NCBI GenBank assembly: GCA_949152475.1 | Contig: OX424566.1 | Coordinates: 13,725,177 to 13,789,176, forward strand | Origin: Terebella lapidaria | Taxonomy: Eukaryota; Annelida; Polychaeta; Terebellida; Terebellidae | Reading direction: 5' to 3' | Length of the DNA stretch: 64,000 nt | In this document: positions 30,499-39,755 of the stretch, in pieces | How positions within the stretch are numbered: the stretch's first letter is position 1 | How the letters are laid out: every line of letters begins with the position of its first letter | Notes under the pieces: model-generated | The model's input: only the letters and a program-made list of their open reading frames with translations | Databases searched by the model: none | What the model was told of the DNA's origin: nothing | Position numbers and translations under genes: made by a program

Positions 30499-30871
30499 TA
30501 AATGTCTATCGTCATCCATCACCAAACCCGGAGTTTGTTAATTTTCAATGGCGGCCTGATCACTTTGGTGGCCTTATCTACCCCCACCCTCAGGGCCTCA
30601 GCCCAGGCCCAATGGTCCATGGATGGTCAATCACTTTGGAGTCAATGGATTCAGAATAACAGGATCTGACTGATGAGCGATGAGATGGTGAATGAATAAA
30701 GACTCGATCAGTCCGGCGTGGGTGTCTGAGTACTTATTGTTGCTACCGTTTTCACGTGTCGTGTTGGTTCATTTAGTGTTGATTTTGGTCAGAACAAAAG
30801 TAGATCTGACAATTTGAGAATCGTATTAGACTAAATTTGTAAACAAAACTAAAATCCGCGCCAGGCCCACA

Positions 30872-30881
30872 GCGCATGCGC
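30872..30881. promoter_or_regulatory. NRF-1-type site GCGCATGCGC
   Basis: A perfect palindromic match to the NRF-1 consensus, in a small GC-rich island 1.2 kb upstream of the CDC7 start codon. NRF-1 sites are typical of housekeeping and cell-cycle promoters, so it may mark a distal CDC7 promoter or first exon. A neighbouring gene is equally possible. A single motif is weak evidence. Confidence 0.35.
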
Positions 30882-30945
30882 AATATTGATGTATTAAACA
30901 CCGACCACATGCACATATACCTGCTACTTGATACTACGTGATACG

Positions 30946-31086
30946 ATTCAATTCAATTCAATTCAATTCAATTCATTTTATTCAACACAACATCCAACAT
31001 TACAAATATGGTTAATACAATAAAATTGAAATAATCGTGTTGAAAGGAGAATGCAAGAAGCGAAAGCTTGTACAAGGCATTCCCCC

Positions 31087-31155
<69 letters not shown>
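30946..31155. repeat. ATTCA and AAT microsatellites with a LINE-like tail
   Basis: An ATTCA pentamer run (30946-30975) is followed by a unique stretch and an AAT run (31089-31155). The arrangement resembles a retroelement 3' tail, but no coding sequence remains. Confidence 0.7.
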
Positions 31156-31159
<4 letters not shown>

Positions 31160-31510
31160 TAATTGTGGGGGTATGTACGACAGATTATCTTGAACTACCC
31201 CATGGTCTCCAAGTAAGGGCCGCACATACCCCACCCATGAGGGTACATGAAGGTCGGGCATGCCCCACACGAAAGTCATATATACCCCTGGCAAGGCAGG
31301 ATATACCCCATCGGAGGGTCAGACATACCCTTCTCAAGACAGACATACCCCCATTGAAGGCATGACATGCCCATTTCAGGGCCCGACATACCCCCTTCGA
31401 AAGTTAGAGATACCCCATACAAGGAGATACATACCCCCTTTGAAAGCCTGACATACCCATCGGAGGGTGCTACATACCCCTACTGAGGGTACTACTTACC
31501 CATCAAAAGG
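31160..31510. repeat. Degenerate ACATACCCC-type minisatellite
   Basis: A run of units of about 20-27 bases, each with (A/T)ACCCC and a GG-rich half (for example GACATACCCCC, GGAGGG). Similar phrases (CTTACATACCCC, TCCGAGGCTGG) flank the large satellite near 53460-53690, so these tracts appear to be older relatives of it. Confidence 0.7.
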
Positions 31511-31663
31511 GACTGATATACTTATTTGGGAAGATCAAAGCAAACCAACTGAGCTCGAATCGCAGGCTACGATTAACATACAAACCAACTCTAACCACAT
31601 TACTAGTTGTATGTACTGGTTAGGCATACTGGAAAGAGACTAATTTGTGTCATGTCCATAAAA

Positions 31664-32147
31664 TTGATGAGTGTCATAACTACGTCAATCGCCATGAATA
31701 TATATACCGTCCTGCTGCTTCTACCAGGGGTGGTCCATATTACACACCGGTCCATATTACACGTCTCTCGTCTGGACCACAATGTAGTGATAATGGACCA
31801 CGTCTCGTGTAATTTGGTTTCTAACGAATTGAAGGCATAATCACAACTAACCTTCGAAATACTATATTTAATGACATGTAATAAGGAATCACAACGTAGC
31901 CCTTGGGATAAACAATAGTTGACCAGATGATAATACTTACGATTAAAAAATAACATCATTTTTAGCGATTTTCACTCAAATTTCATTAAATACACCATGC
32001 CTTCTGTGATGTTGTTCTCCTCGATGACAAAAAGACACAATTGATGAGTGTCATAATTACGTCAATCACCATGGATATATATGCAGTCCTGCTGCTTCTA
32101 CCTGGGGTGGTCCATATTACACACCGGTCCATATTACACGTCTCTCC
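31664..32147. repeat. Direct duplication of a 107-base segment
   Basis: The segment starting TTGATGAGTGTCATAA and ending TATTACACGTCTCTC occurs at 31664-31770 and again at 32041-32147, about 90 percent identical, 377 bases apart. Each copy contains GGTCCATATTACAC twice. A third trace, GATGAGTGTCATAACAC, lies near 30388. No gene is apparent. Confidence 0.8.
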
Positions 32148-32299
32148 CCTACATGGAGATAATATGCTTCTTTCCATTGATGCCCTGGCACAGCAGGCAC
32201 AATTGGGACTTACATATCCCATCATCCCTAGGAACATTAAAGCAGCCGGCGTCCCCCCAGCCCATGCTCTGCAGTGGGCGGGGGGAGGGCCCCCCTTAT

Positions 32300-32361
32300 A
32301 TACGGCTCCGTCAGCTTTAAATCTGGTTGCCTAGGCATGTAGTCTAATGTATGTATATATT
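32300..32361. repeat. Left half of a dispersed satellite-flank unit, split by the gypsy insertion
   Basis: The phrase AATCTGGTTGCCTAGGCATG, then TATGTATATATT, matches units at about 43555 and 53525 (AATCTGCTTGTCTAGGCATG). Its right half (TTAACGCGCCTGAAAAGTTG, GATCTTACCACC) resumes at about 43225, past the retrotransposon. The retroelement therefore landed inside one of these units. Confidence 0.75.
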
Positions 32362-33256
32362 TGTGACGTTTGGTAATGACTTGTTTTCGGTGTGGCCCAA
32401 AAAACCTGGTTTCTCTGATCGTATAGACTTTATGTAACTCCCGCTCGTTGTGATTCGAGAGCCGTCACTAAATTGGTGTCCCCCAACGCTGGTGTATCAT
32501 CACTCCGTAGCTTACCGGCTTCACTTAGGCAAGAAGCAACTCAGATGTAAATAAATTGAAGATTTATATACATCAAATCAACTTACAATTGTATGGCTGG
32601 TCACCCACGTGACGTACAAATATGAAGGTCAGACATGGAGCACTGTATGATCACATTTCAAAAATAAATAGTGCACGAGGGCACAACTAAAAAGAGTTCT
32701 TAGCCGGCGGCGTCTCTCTGTCCCGTCCCGTTGAAGTTTCCCGTCCCGTTTAGTCGAATGGTTTCTCCAGGTAGTCGGTCTAATCCCGGTTGACTCTAAG
32801 GCCCTGAAGAAGGAGTCGTCCGCACGGAGTTCGTCGAGTCCCTTGGCTGTGGCGGTGACGATCTCCCCACGGTCGATGTCGCTGTTGCAGTGCTCTCAGA
32901 GCGGCCGTCCGCTCTCCCTTATATAGCCAGGGTGGCTGCGCGCGCATCTTCGTCCGCGAACGTATCTTCCGCACTCTTCTCCACGTGGTGAAGACTGCGT
33001 CCGCGAACGGTTCTTCCGCGAAGGCTCCTCTTCCGCGAACGGTGCTTCCGCGACTGATGCTTCCGCTGACGATGCTTCCGCAATCGTGCTTCCGCGAACG
33101 GTTCTTCCGCGAACGATGCTTCCGCTGATGATGCTTCCGCAATCGTGCTTCCGCGAACGGTTCTTCCGCGAACGGTGTCTTCGCAAGTGGACTTTGTAGA
33201 TCACGTGACCGTTCCTAACGAACGTTTCAGCGCGGCAGTTGCATGGTTTTGTTACA
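32362..33256 (-). repeat. 3' LTR of the gypsy element
   Basis: 895 bp, nearly identical to the copy at 42330-43224. In element direction U3 starts at 33256. It contains about nine TTCGCGGAAG-type motifs (33000-33180), then a TATATAA box at 32919-32925. Next to its U3 start lies a purine-rich AGAAAGGGTGGAG, the likely polypurine tract. Confidence 0.96.
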
Positions 33257-33376
33257 ACTCCACCCTTTCTGGAGATCAACGTCCCCGTTGATCCTTTCTC
33301 TCTCTTCTTTTCTCTTCTTCCTCCTTCTTCGTCTTTTCCTGCCTGTCTGTTGTTTACAGGGCTCTCTCCCTCCACT

Positions 33377-34474
33377 TCACTGGCGATCCACCTCGCTTTC
33401 GGACGTCTCCGCCAGCCTGTCCCGAGTGTCTGTATATGCTCGGAGCTGTTCCCGGAGCAGCTTGGTCTCTCGGACGTGGGCTCGCAGCTCCTTCCGGTGG
33501 CTCTTCTCTCGTTGAGAGGCCTCCCCTCGCAGCTGCAGCACCTCGGCCTCGAGCTGTCTCTGCTCCTCCTTGGCTTGGAGCTGAGCCTCCGCTTGGGTGA
33601 GGTGGCGTCGTCCCATGGCTATCGTGGATGCCAGGTCCTCCAGGGCCTTCTCTCCGGCAGTGACCGCTCTGCCCAGGCCCTCCACATACGGTCGCAGTTG
33701 GTCCTCCTCCTCCGGAACGGGCTTGAGGTACCAACTCAGGTCTAGGGGCTTGTAGGTAGGAGCCGAGTCTCTGGGAACGGGGGGTCCGTCGTCCTCGGGG
33801 GTGGGGGCCTCCGGGGATTCCGCCTCTCTCCGCTCCTGCTGAGACTCCGGTTCCTCTTCGCTATTCGGGGGGTCGTCCTCGGGGTCTGGGGCGTCCTCTG
33901 ACCTGGGGGCGTCCTCCCGGGGGCTTGACGGCGTGGAGCTGGTCGTCCCGCTGGCCGCAAAGCTGACAGTCTTCAGCTCAGGGGCAGACACAGTAGTCGG
34001 ACCATCTCGGGGGTCGGACACGGGCGTGTCGGTCGTCGTCCTCCTCCGTCCTGGCTTGAGGGTGTTGCCGCTGGCATGCGACGTCTCATGCCGGTCTCTG
34101 TCAGCTCGGCGGGCGAATCGCTGGCTGCACATCTTGCAGAGGTGCCGCCCCTCCTTCTGCGTGTGTTTGGTCGCCACGTGTCGGCTAAAGTTGGATGCCG
34201 TCACGTGGATCCGGCAGGGGCTGCACCAGCGTCGCCCTCTCTCGGTGGACAACTTCCGGGCAGGGGACCGTCGACCTCCTCGGGGCTCCTCACGACGCTC
34301 CCGGCTCCTCGAGCGCTCCCGCTTTCGGTCAGGCTTGTCTATCTTGGTAGGTGGGTCGCTCATCTTGTCGACTTCAAGGGGCAGAAAGTCAGCCAAGTCG
34401 AAATCTGGAACGTCCCCGAAATCTTCGTCTGCAAATGCGGGTATCTCAATGATCTGCAGAGTTGGTGTGTTCAT
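33377..34474 (-). CDS. Gypsy third ORF: two C2H2 zinc fingers plus coiled coil
   Basis: About 365 residues from the ATG at 34474 (MNTPTLQIIEIPAFADEDF); the open frame extends to an upstream ATG at 34591 (404 residues). Numbered from the upstream ATG: an acidic N-terminus; an Arg/Ser-rich basic stretch (about 88-120); two C2H2 fingers, CSPCRIHV...HVATKH (123-143) and CKMCSQRF...HETSH (152-172); a Pro/Glu-rich disordered middle; and a heptad-like Gln/Glu/Leu/Arg coiled coil (about 315-395). It has no signal peptide or transmembrane segment, so it is not an envelope protein. The place where some gypsy elements carry env holds this nuclear-looking protein. The shorter start is preferred because a TATA box (34509-34516) lies between the two ATGs. 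Confidence 0.7.
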   Translation of the reverse strand: MNTPTLQIIEIPAFADEDFGDVPDFDLADFLPLEVDKMSDPPTKIDKPDRKRERSRSRERREEPRGGRRSPARKLSTERGRRWCSPCRIHVTASNFSRHVATKHTQKEGRHLCKMCSQRFARRADRDRHETSHASGNTLKPGRRRTTTDTPVSDPRDGPTTVSAPELKTVSFAASGTTSSTPSSPREDAPRSEDAPDPEDDPPNSEEEPESQQERREAESPEAPTPEDDGPPVPRDSAPTYKPLDLSWYLKPVPEEEDQLRPYVEGLGRAVTAGEKALEDLASTIAMGRRHLTQAEAQLQAKEEQRQLEAEVLQLRGEASQREKSHRKELRAHVRETKLLREQLRAYTDTRDRLAETSESEVDRQ

Positions 34475-34508
34475 GGTTGAAGTGATGACGGAATCGTAGG
34501 CCGGCCTG

Positions 34509-34516
34509 CTTATATA
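34509..34516 (-). promoter_or_regulatory. Internal TATA box ahead of gypsy ORF3
   Basis: Minus-strand TATATAAG lies 35-42 bases before the ORF3 ATG at 34474. As in the LTR (TATATAAGGG), it is preceded on the upstream side by a cluster of TTCGCGGAAG motifs (34575-34710). This suggests a second promoter module within the element. Confidence 0.5.
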
Positions 34517-34574
34517 GAAAAGGCGCGGACCAGGGATCTGGGGGAAAAAGCATTGTCGTGGAACGAAATAACGT

Positions 34575-34712
34575 TTTTCGCTTGCTTCCACGAACGGTTC
34601 TTCCGCGAACGCTGCTTCCGCGAACGTGCTTCCGCGAACGGTACTTCCGCGAACGCTGCTTCCGCGAACGCTGCTTCCGCGAACGGTTCTTCCGCGAACG
34701 CTCCCGTCATCG
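34575..34712 (-). repeat. TTCGCGGAAG motif cluster between pol and ORF3
   Basis: About seven copies of TTCGCGGAAG, mostly 12-15 bases apart, fill the gap after pol. The same motif forms clusters in both LTRs (33000-33180 and 42965-43145) and in the gag 5' half (40980-41510 and 41985-42200). Confidence 0.9.
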
Positions 34713-34713
34713 T

Positions 34714-37700
34714 TTACATCGTTTGGACTGCATTCCCGCTGTTTTCCACTCGTCCCTCGTCATCACTGGGGGTCCGGACTGGGGTCACATCGTCCGGATT
34801 GGGTATCCAGGCGTCGGTTTCAGGGGTGAACCAGCACCTTTTTATATTGTCAATGTGGACATCTTTAATCTTGCCACCGGGTCGATCTTGTATGGACACC
34901 ATCCATCCGAGATGAGACTTCACAACGAGATAAGGTCCCGTCCACCCTAGTCCTAGTTTTGGTCTAGCCTTTGGAGGGTACCAATACATCACCCAGGTGC
35001 CCACCGGAAAATGTCGAGCGGCTGATTTTACGTCATGATGGCGCTTTTGTCGCACCGTAGCCGTCTTCAGGCACTCTCGGGCAGTCTCGTGAGCTTGTAT
35101 GGTGGCTTCCTTCACCCATTCGACGTATTCGGACGCACACTCGGGGACTGGTCCTCCCAAATCGTCCAGTTTCGTCCGGTACCTCAGGTCCAATGGGGTG
35201 GTTGCCTCCCGTCCCATCATTATTCGAAATGGTGTACACCCGGTGCTTTCGTGTACTGATGTTCTATAAGTCGCCATCACGTAGGGCAGATGGTCGTCCC
35301 AGTCGTCATGGTTCTCGTCCACGACCACGGCCAGAAGGTTCAGCAGGGTCCGGTTGAATCGCTCGACCATCCCGTCTGATTTGGCGTGATAAGGGGTCGT
35401 CCGAGTCTTCTCCCCTCCTAGGATCTTGATCATCTCAAGGAAAAGCTTACTCTCGAACTCTCGTCCCTGGTCGGTGTGTATCTTGGCTGGCATTCCCAGG
35501 CGGCACACGAACTCAGTCACAAAGACGTCCGCCACCGTCTGAGCCTCATGGTTGGGTAGAGCGTAGGCCTCAGTCCACTTGGTGAAATAATCACCCACGA
35601 CCAGTATATACCGGTTCCCAGAATTGGTGATCGTTCCAGGCTCCAAAATGTCCATGGCCACCCTTTCTAGCCGATCGCCTACCGGTAGATTTCCCATGGG
35701 GTGGTACTTGGGCCCCGGTCGCGGCTTTCTCCCACTACACTTCAGGCACTCCCGGCACCAACGCTCCACGTCCTTCGTCATACCCGGCCAGTACATTCTC
35801 GCTTTTAGTCGGTGGCCTGTTTTGGTGACTCCCTGGTGACTCATCAGCTTGCCGGTGTGGACCTCCTTCATGACGGCGCGTCTCAGGACCTGTGGAACGA
35901 CCAGTTGATGGATTGGTGCGTTCTGGCAAGCCGCTTGGTACCGCCGGTACAGAAGCCCATCACGTAGCTCCAGCTGGTCCCACTGTTGCCACAGAGTCTT
36001 CATTTGCTGACTTTTTGTTCTGACTTCGGGCCATGCAGGTCTCTCAGTGAAAATATTCTTCCACCCGAGGATGCCTCCAACTTCAGGGTCGGCTCGTTGA
36101 AGGGTCACTAGGTCCTCCTGGGAATAACCATTCAGGACCTGGGCCTCCGGGGCTCCCTCCATCGGATTCCGGCGTCCTCTCGTAGCCATAGCCCGCGTGA
36201 CAGCTAGCATTTGTTTGTCTGGATCTCGGATCACAGGGTTGGGGCATGGGTCCAGGAAGGGCTCCTCTCGGCAGCGCATCCACACGTCGGCCGTCGCGCC
36301 GATCGCTGCTCCGGCCACAACCTCCGGTCCCAAACCATGCAGTGCGAGGAGCATCATCAGGAGAAACCAAACCCAGGCAGAGGGGCGGAGCTGATGCAGG
36401 GTTCTGCAGACGCTCCTGGCTCCTTCCTCCGTCTGTGGGGGGCTCCGGTCAGGCAGGCATTCCTCGGTCGGCTGGGTAGTCGTCCTTGGGTCCTCCTGGC
36501 AGCGCACCTCCCAGATCTGGAATATCCCGACTCCATCTCCGCAATAGTAGTCCTCCGTCCAGGGCTCCACAGGGACCTCCCGCAAGATGTTAACTTGAGG
36601 TCCTCCGGGGCTCCATCCTTCTCCGCTGATCGGTGGAAGCAGATCCTCGTCAGAGAGGTCCTCCAGGGGTAGGGGACACTCCTCCTGAGTCGGACAGGCC
36701 TCCTCTTCTCCTTCGGGTCTTGTGGTGTGGCGAGGGGCGGGACAATCCGGTCTCCGGCACTGTCGGCATCTGGACATCCCGTCTGCATTCCCGTGTTGTA
36801 CTCCCGGTCGGACCTCACACCTGAAGGCGTAGCTGGCGATGCGAGCTGCCCATCTAGCGATCATTCCTTCCGCATCCCGAAAGTTCAGTAGCCACTTGAG
36901 AGAGGCGTGGTCGGTTCGTAGTAAGAACGCTCTCCCCCACAAGAAATGTCTGAAATGGTGTATCATACTGACGACGGCCAGGAGCTCCCGCTTGGTGGTG
37001 CAGTAATTCCGCTGGGTGTCCCTCAGGGTTCTGGAAGCATAGGCGATCACCCGCTCTCGTCCGTCCTGCACTTGGGATAAGACGCCTCCCACTCCGTAGC
37101 CGCTAGCATCAGTATCTAAAATAAATTCTTGGTCCATGTCAGGGTACACCAGCAGGGGGTGCTCGGTCAGGGGTTGACGCAGCGCCTCGAACGCCTGCTG
37201 ATGAGCCTCGCTCCAATGGTAGTTGACTTCCTTCTTTAACAGGTGGTTGAGGGGTCCCGCTCGGGTGGCAAAGTCAGGGATGAATCTGCGGTAGTACCCC
37301 ACGAACCCAAGGAAGCTCCTTAGTTCTGTCAAGGTGGTCGGAGGAACCATTTTTGTTACAGCTTCGACCTTGGCAGGGTCGCACTGGATGCCTCGGTCGG
37401 ACACGACATGGCCCAGGAAGTTGACCTGTTGTCGAAACAGCTCACACTTGGCGGGTTTCAGCTTCAGCCCGGCAGCCTGCAGTCTCCGGAACACGTCCTC
37501 GAGGTTGTCCACGGCTTCTTGGAAAGTCTTTCCAAGACAGACGACATCGTCCAAATAAATTAGACAACGCTTCCATTGGAGTCCCCTCAGTGCCAGCTCC
37601 ATTAGACGTTCAAAAGTAGCCGGGGCCGTCGCCAATCCAAACGGCATCACTTTAAATTGATAGAGTCCACTACGGGTAGTGAACGCCGTCTTCTCCTTGT

Positions 37701-39732
37701 CCCTGTCGTCCATCTCGACCTGCCAGTAACCACTAGCCAAGTCTAGCGTCGAAAAATATCGTCCTCCTGACAAGGTATCAAAACTCTCGTCGACTCGAGG
37801 CAGGGGGTACGCATCCTTCCGGGTGACATCATTTAGACGGCGGTAGTCGACGCAAAATCTCAGTGCACCATCCTTCTTTTTCACTAGCACGATGGGAGAC
37901 GACCATGGACTGTCGCTTGGCTCCACAACGTCAGCTTTCAACATCTTGTCGACCTCGTCCTCGATCAGCTCTTGTTGGTAGTACGGGGCTCTCCTCAGAG
38001 GCTGCTTGATCGGGGGGTGATCTCCCGTGTCGATGACGTGTTTCGCCTGGGACGTCCGGCCCAACCTCCCATCTGGTCCCATAAAGACCTGCTGGTGGCG
38101 TCGAAGGAGATCGCTGATGACCTCCACCTCCTTTTCCGTCAAGTTCGGATGCATTCCCTCCAGGAGCGGTTCTAAATGCTCCGGGCACTCTGGTGTCTTC
38201 GTCGACGATTCTGTGTGCATGGCGTGCACTCTGGTTTCGGGCTGCTCAGGCGTCCGGTTCCGCCACTTGGTGGAGTTTGGTGTAAGGGGCTCATGCTCCC
38301 TCCCGCTCTCCTCCCGGTACCACTGTTCCCTTTTAGGTTCATTCTGGGTTGTTTTCCCTCCATCGGGACGAAATCCCAGGTCGATCACGGCCTCTATTCC
38401 GTGAAGCTCGGCTAGGATGGTCCCCATCAGCACAGTGCAAGCTCCAGCGCCGGCGTTCAGAAGTACCACCGGTACCAGGCGTCCTCGGGGTCGTACCAGG
38501 GCTCGTCCCACTACGAGGGGGTCGTCCTCCAACGGCTCTCTTGCGGACTGCACGAGGCCGGCCTTCGGAACTCCTCCCTCACTTCCTGTCAGCTTGAGGT
38601 CCACCATCATCTCTGAAAAGGGTGGCAAGACGACCGTCTCCTCCGTCACCAGTGTGTAGACGGCGTCCTCGTGGCCCGAGCTCATCACTACGGTAGTGTC
38701 GCCCACCTGCCACTCGCCCTTACGCAGATCCAGCTGTCCCCCAATCTGTTGAAGTACATCAAGCCCCAACACTCCCGGGATCCCTAGTTTGGCTACCAGT
38801 ACATCTGCCGACACGAGTCGTGTGCCCAGTAGAAGTTGAACTGTCATCTCTCCTTGAACCTGTAAGTAGTCTCCGGTTGCTGCCCGTAACCTTATTCTCG
38901 TCTGCCTTATCATTGCTTTATGTTCGTCATCCATTTGGTCGAAGAGACACTCGTCCAGAACGGTGGAAGAGGCACCCGTGTCCACCAACATACGAGTCGC
39001 CTTCCCCATAACGTGGCACGCCGCATACCACGCCAATGTGCCTCGGGCACCGGCTGACAGCGACACCACCTGGCCATTTCTGTCAATCTTAAGAGAGCTG
39101 CCACTCTCCTCAGGGACGCCGCCCTGGATAAGTACTGAGTCGTCCACCCACAGTGATGCACCACCCTGGTCCTCTCTGTCAGTCTTAAGGGAATCACTCC
39201 CCTCGGAACCGCCGCTCCGGATAAGTAATGAGTCGTCCACCAGCAATAGCTGCTGCGCTGGCCCCTTGGTCATTCCGCTCCACCGGCCCTCCGTCTCCTC
39301 TTTCACGGCCGCTTGTGGTTCAGTTGCATGGGGGGGTCCCTGCTGTTTCGCAGCCTCCAGCCTCAAGGTTGTAACCTGTTGGTTCTCCTTGCTGCTAGCA
39401 GAAACCTTGTTGATGTCTCCGTGGGTCCCCAGACGCTCCACGGCTCCATCGGTCTGCATTTCGTCGACGTCTCCGCGGGTCATTAGACGCTCCGCGGCTC
39501 CATCAGTTTGCTGTACATTGGCACTCCCGTCTGTGTTGACAGGCTTGCCCTCCAAATAGTCGAGAATTCGATCCTCGAGCTCCTCCTGTGCCCATCCAGT
39601 TACTTCGGATGCACACCGGAAAAACCTATTAAAAATCTGTGAAACTAAAAATTCCCCCCTGGCAATGTGTTCTTCACGTCTTCGTCGAGCTTCTCGCCTG
39701 TGAAGCCGTGCACACACCTGCCAATGGCCCAT
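34714..39732 (-). CDS. Gypsy pol polyprotein (protease, RT, RNase H, integrase)
   Basis: About 1,672 residues. In order: an acidic linker; aspartic protease with LVDTGASSTVLD (about 247-258); reverse transcriptase with RFCVDYRRLNDVT, SGYWQVEMDD and the catalytic YLDDVV (about 727); RNase H with LDTDASGYGVGG (about 872). A linker follows with a strongly hydrophobic segment (WVWFLLMMLLALHGLG, about 1,120-1,150). Then comes the integrase HHCC finger (HTGKLMSHQG, CRECLKCSG), the DDE core (MDILEP, HTDQGREFES, YHAKSDGMVERFN), and a C-terminal domain ending near VHIDNIKRCWF. It copies the RNA and inserts the cDNA. Length and order are normal for Ty3/gypsy; the hydrophobic linker is not a usual feature. 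Confidence 0.93.
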   Translation of the reverse strand: MGHWQVCARLHRREARRRREEHIARGEFLVSQIFNRFFRCASEVTGWAQEELEDRILDYLEGKPVNTDGSANVQQTDGAAERLMTRGDVDEMQTDGAVERLGTHGDINKVSASSKENQQVTTLRLEAAKQQGPPHATEPQAAVKEETEGRWSGMTKGPAQQLLLVDDSLLIRSGGSEGSDSLKTDREDQGGASLWVDDSVLIQGGVPEESGSSLKIDRNGQVVSLSAGARGTLAWYAACHVMGKATRMLVDTGASSTVLDECLFDQMDDEHKAMIRQTRIRLRAATGDYLQVQGEMTVQLLLGTRLVSADVLVAKLGIPGVLGLDVLQQIGGQLDLRKGEWQVGDTTVVMSSGHEDAVYTLVTEETVVLPPFSEMMVDLKLTGSEGGVPKAGLVQSAREPLEDDPLVVGRALVRPRGRLVPVVLLNAGAGACTVLMGTILAELHGIEAVIDLGFRPDGGKTTQNEPKREQWYREESGREHEPLTPNSTKWRNRTPEQPETRVHAMHTESSTKTPECPEHLEPLLEGMHPNLTEKEVEVISDLLRRHQQVFMGPDGRLGRTSQAKHVIDTGDHPPIKQPLRRAPYYQQELIEDEVDKMLKADVVEPSDSPWSSPIVLVKKKDGALRFCVDYRRLNDVTRKDAYPLPRVDESFDTLSGGRYFSTLDLASGYWQVEMDDRDKEKTAFTTRSGLYQFKVMPFGLATAPATFERLMELALRGLQWKRCLIYLDDVVCLGKTFQEAVDNLEDVFRRLQAAGLKLKPAKCELFRQQVNFLGHVVSDRGIQCDPAKVEAVTKMVPPTTLTELRSFLGFVGYYRRFIPDFATRAGPLNHLLKKEVNYHWSEAHQQAFEALRQPLTEHPLLVYPDMDQEFILDTDASGYGVGGVLSQVQDGRERVIAYASRTLRDTQRNYCTTKRELLAVVSMIHHFRHFLWGRAFLLRTDHASLKWLLNFRDAEGMIARWAARIASYAFRCEVRPGVQHGNADGMSRCRQCRRPDCPAPRHTTRPEGEEEACPTQEECPLPLEDLSDEDLLPPISGEGWSPGGPQVNILREVPVEPWTEDYYCGDGVGIFQIWEVRCQEDPRTTTQPTEECLPDRSPPQTEEGARSVCRTLHQLRPSAWVWFLLMMLLALHGLGPEVVAGAAIGATADVWMRCREEPFLDPCPNPVIRDPDKQMLAVTRAMATRGRRNPMEGAPEAQVLNGYSQEDLVTLQRADPEVGGILGWKNIFTERPAWPEVRTKSQQMKTLWQQWDQLELRDGLLYRRYQAACQNAPIHQLVVPQVLRRAVMKEVHTGKLMSHQGVTKTGHRLKARMYWPGMTKDVERWCRECLKCSGRKPRPGPKYHPMGNLPVGDRLERVAMDILEPGTITNSGNRYILVVGDYFTKWTEAYALPNHEAQTVADVFVTEFVCRLGMPAKIHTDQGREFESKLFLEMIKILGGEKTRTTPYHAKSDGMVERFNRTLLNLLAVVVDENHDDWDDHLPYVMATYRTSVHESTGCTPFRIMMGREATTPLDLRYRTKLDDLGGPVPECASEYVEWVKEATIQAHETARECLKTATVRQKRHHDVKSAARHFPVGTWVMYWYPPKARPKLGLGWTGPYLVVKSHLGWMVSIQDRPGGKIKDVHIDNIKRCWFTPETDAWIPNPDDVTPVRTPSDDEGRVENSGNAVQTM

Positions 39733-39755
39733 ACGGTTGGGGGCTGGTATGAGCC

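Noticed and set aside
32780-33375. Arg/Ser-rich minus-strand frames across the 3' LTR (and the same in the 5' LTR)
   Set aside because: They are translations of TTCGCGGAAG motifs within U3, upstream of the LTR TATA box, so they are not expected to be expressed as genes.
34076-34499. Plus-strand open frames opposite the gypsy ORFs (also across 36.2-42.4 kb)
   Set aside because: They are antisense shadows of GC-rich gag, pol and ORF3 and carry no family motifs.
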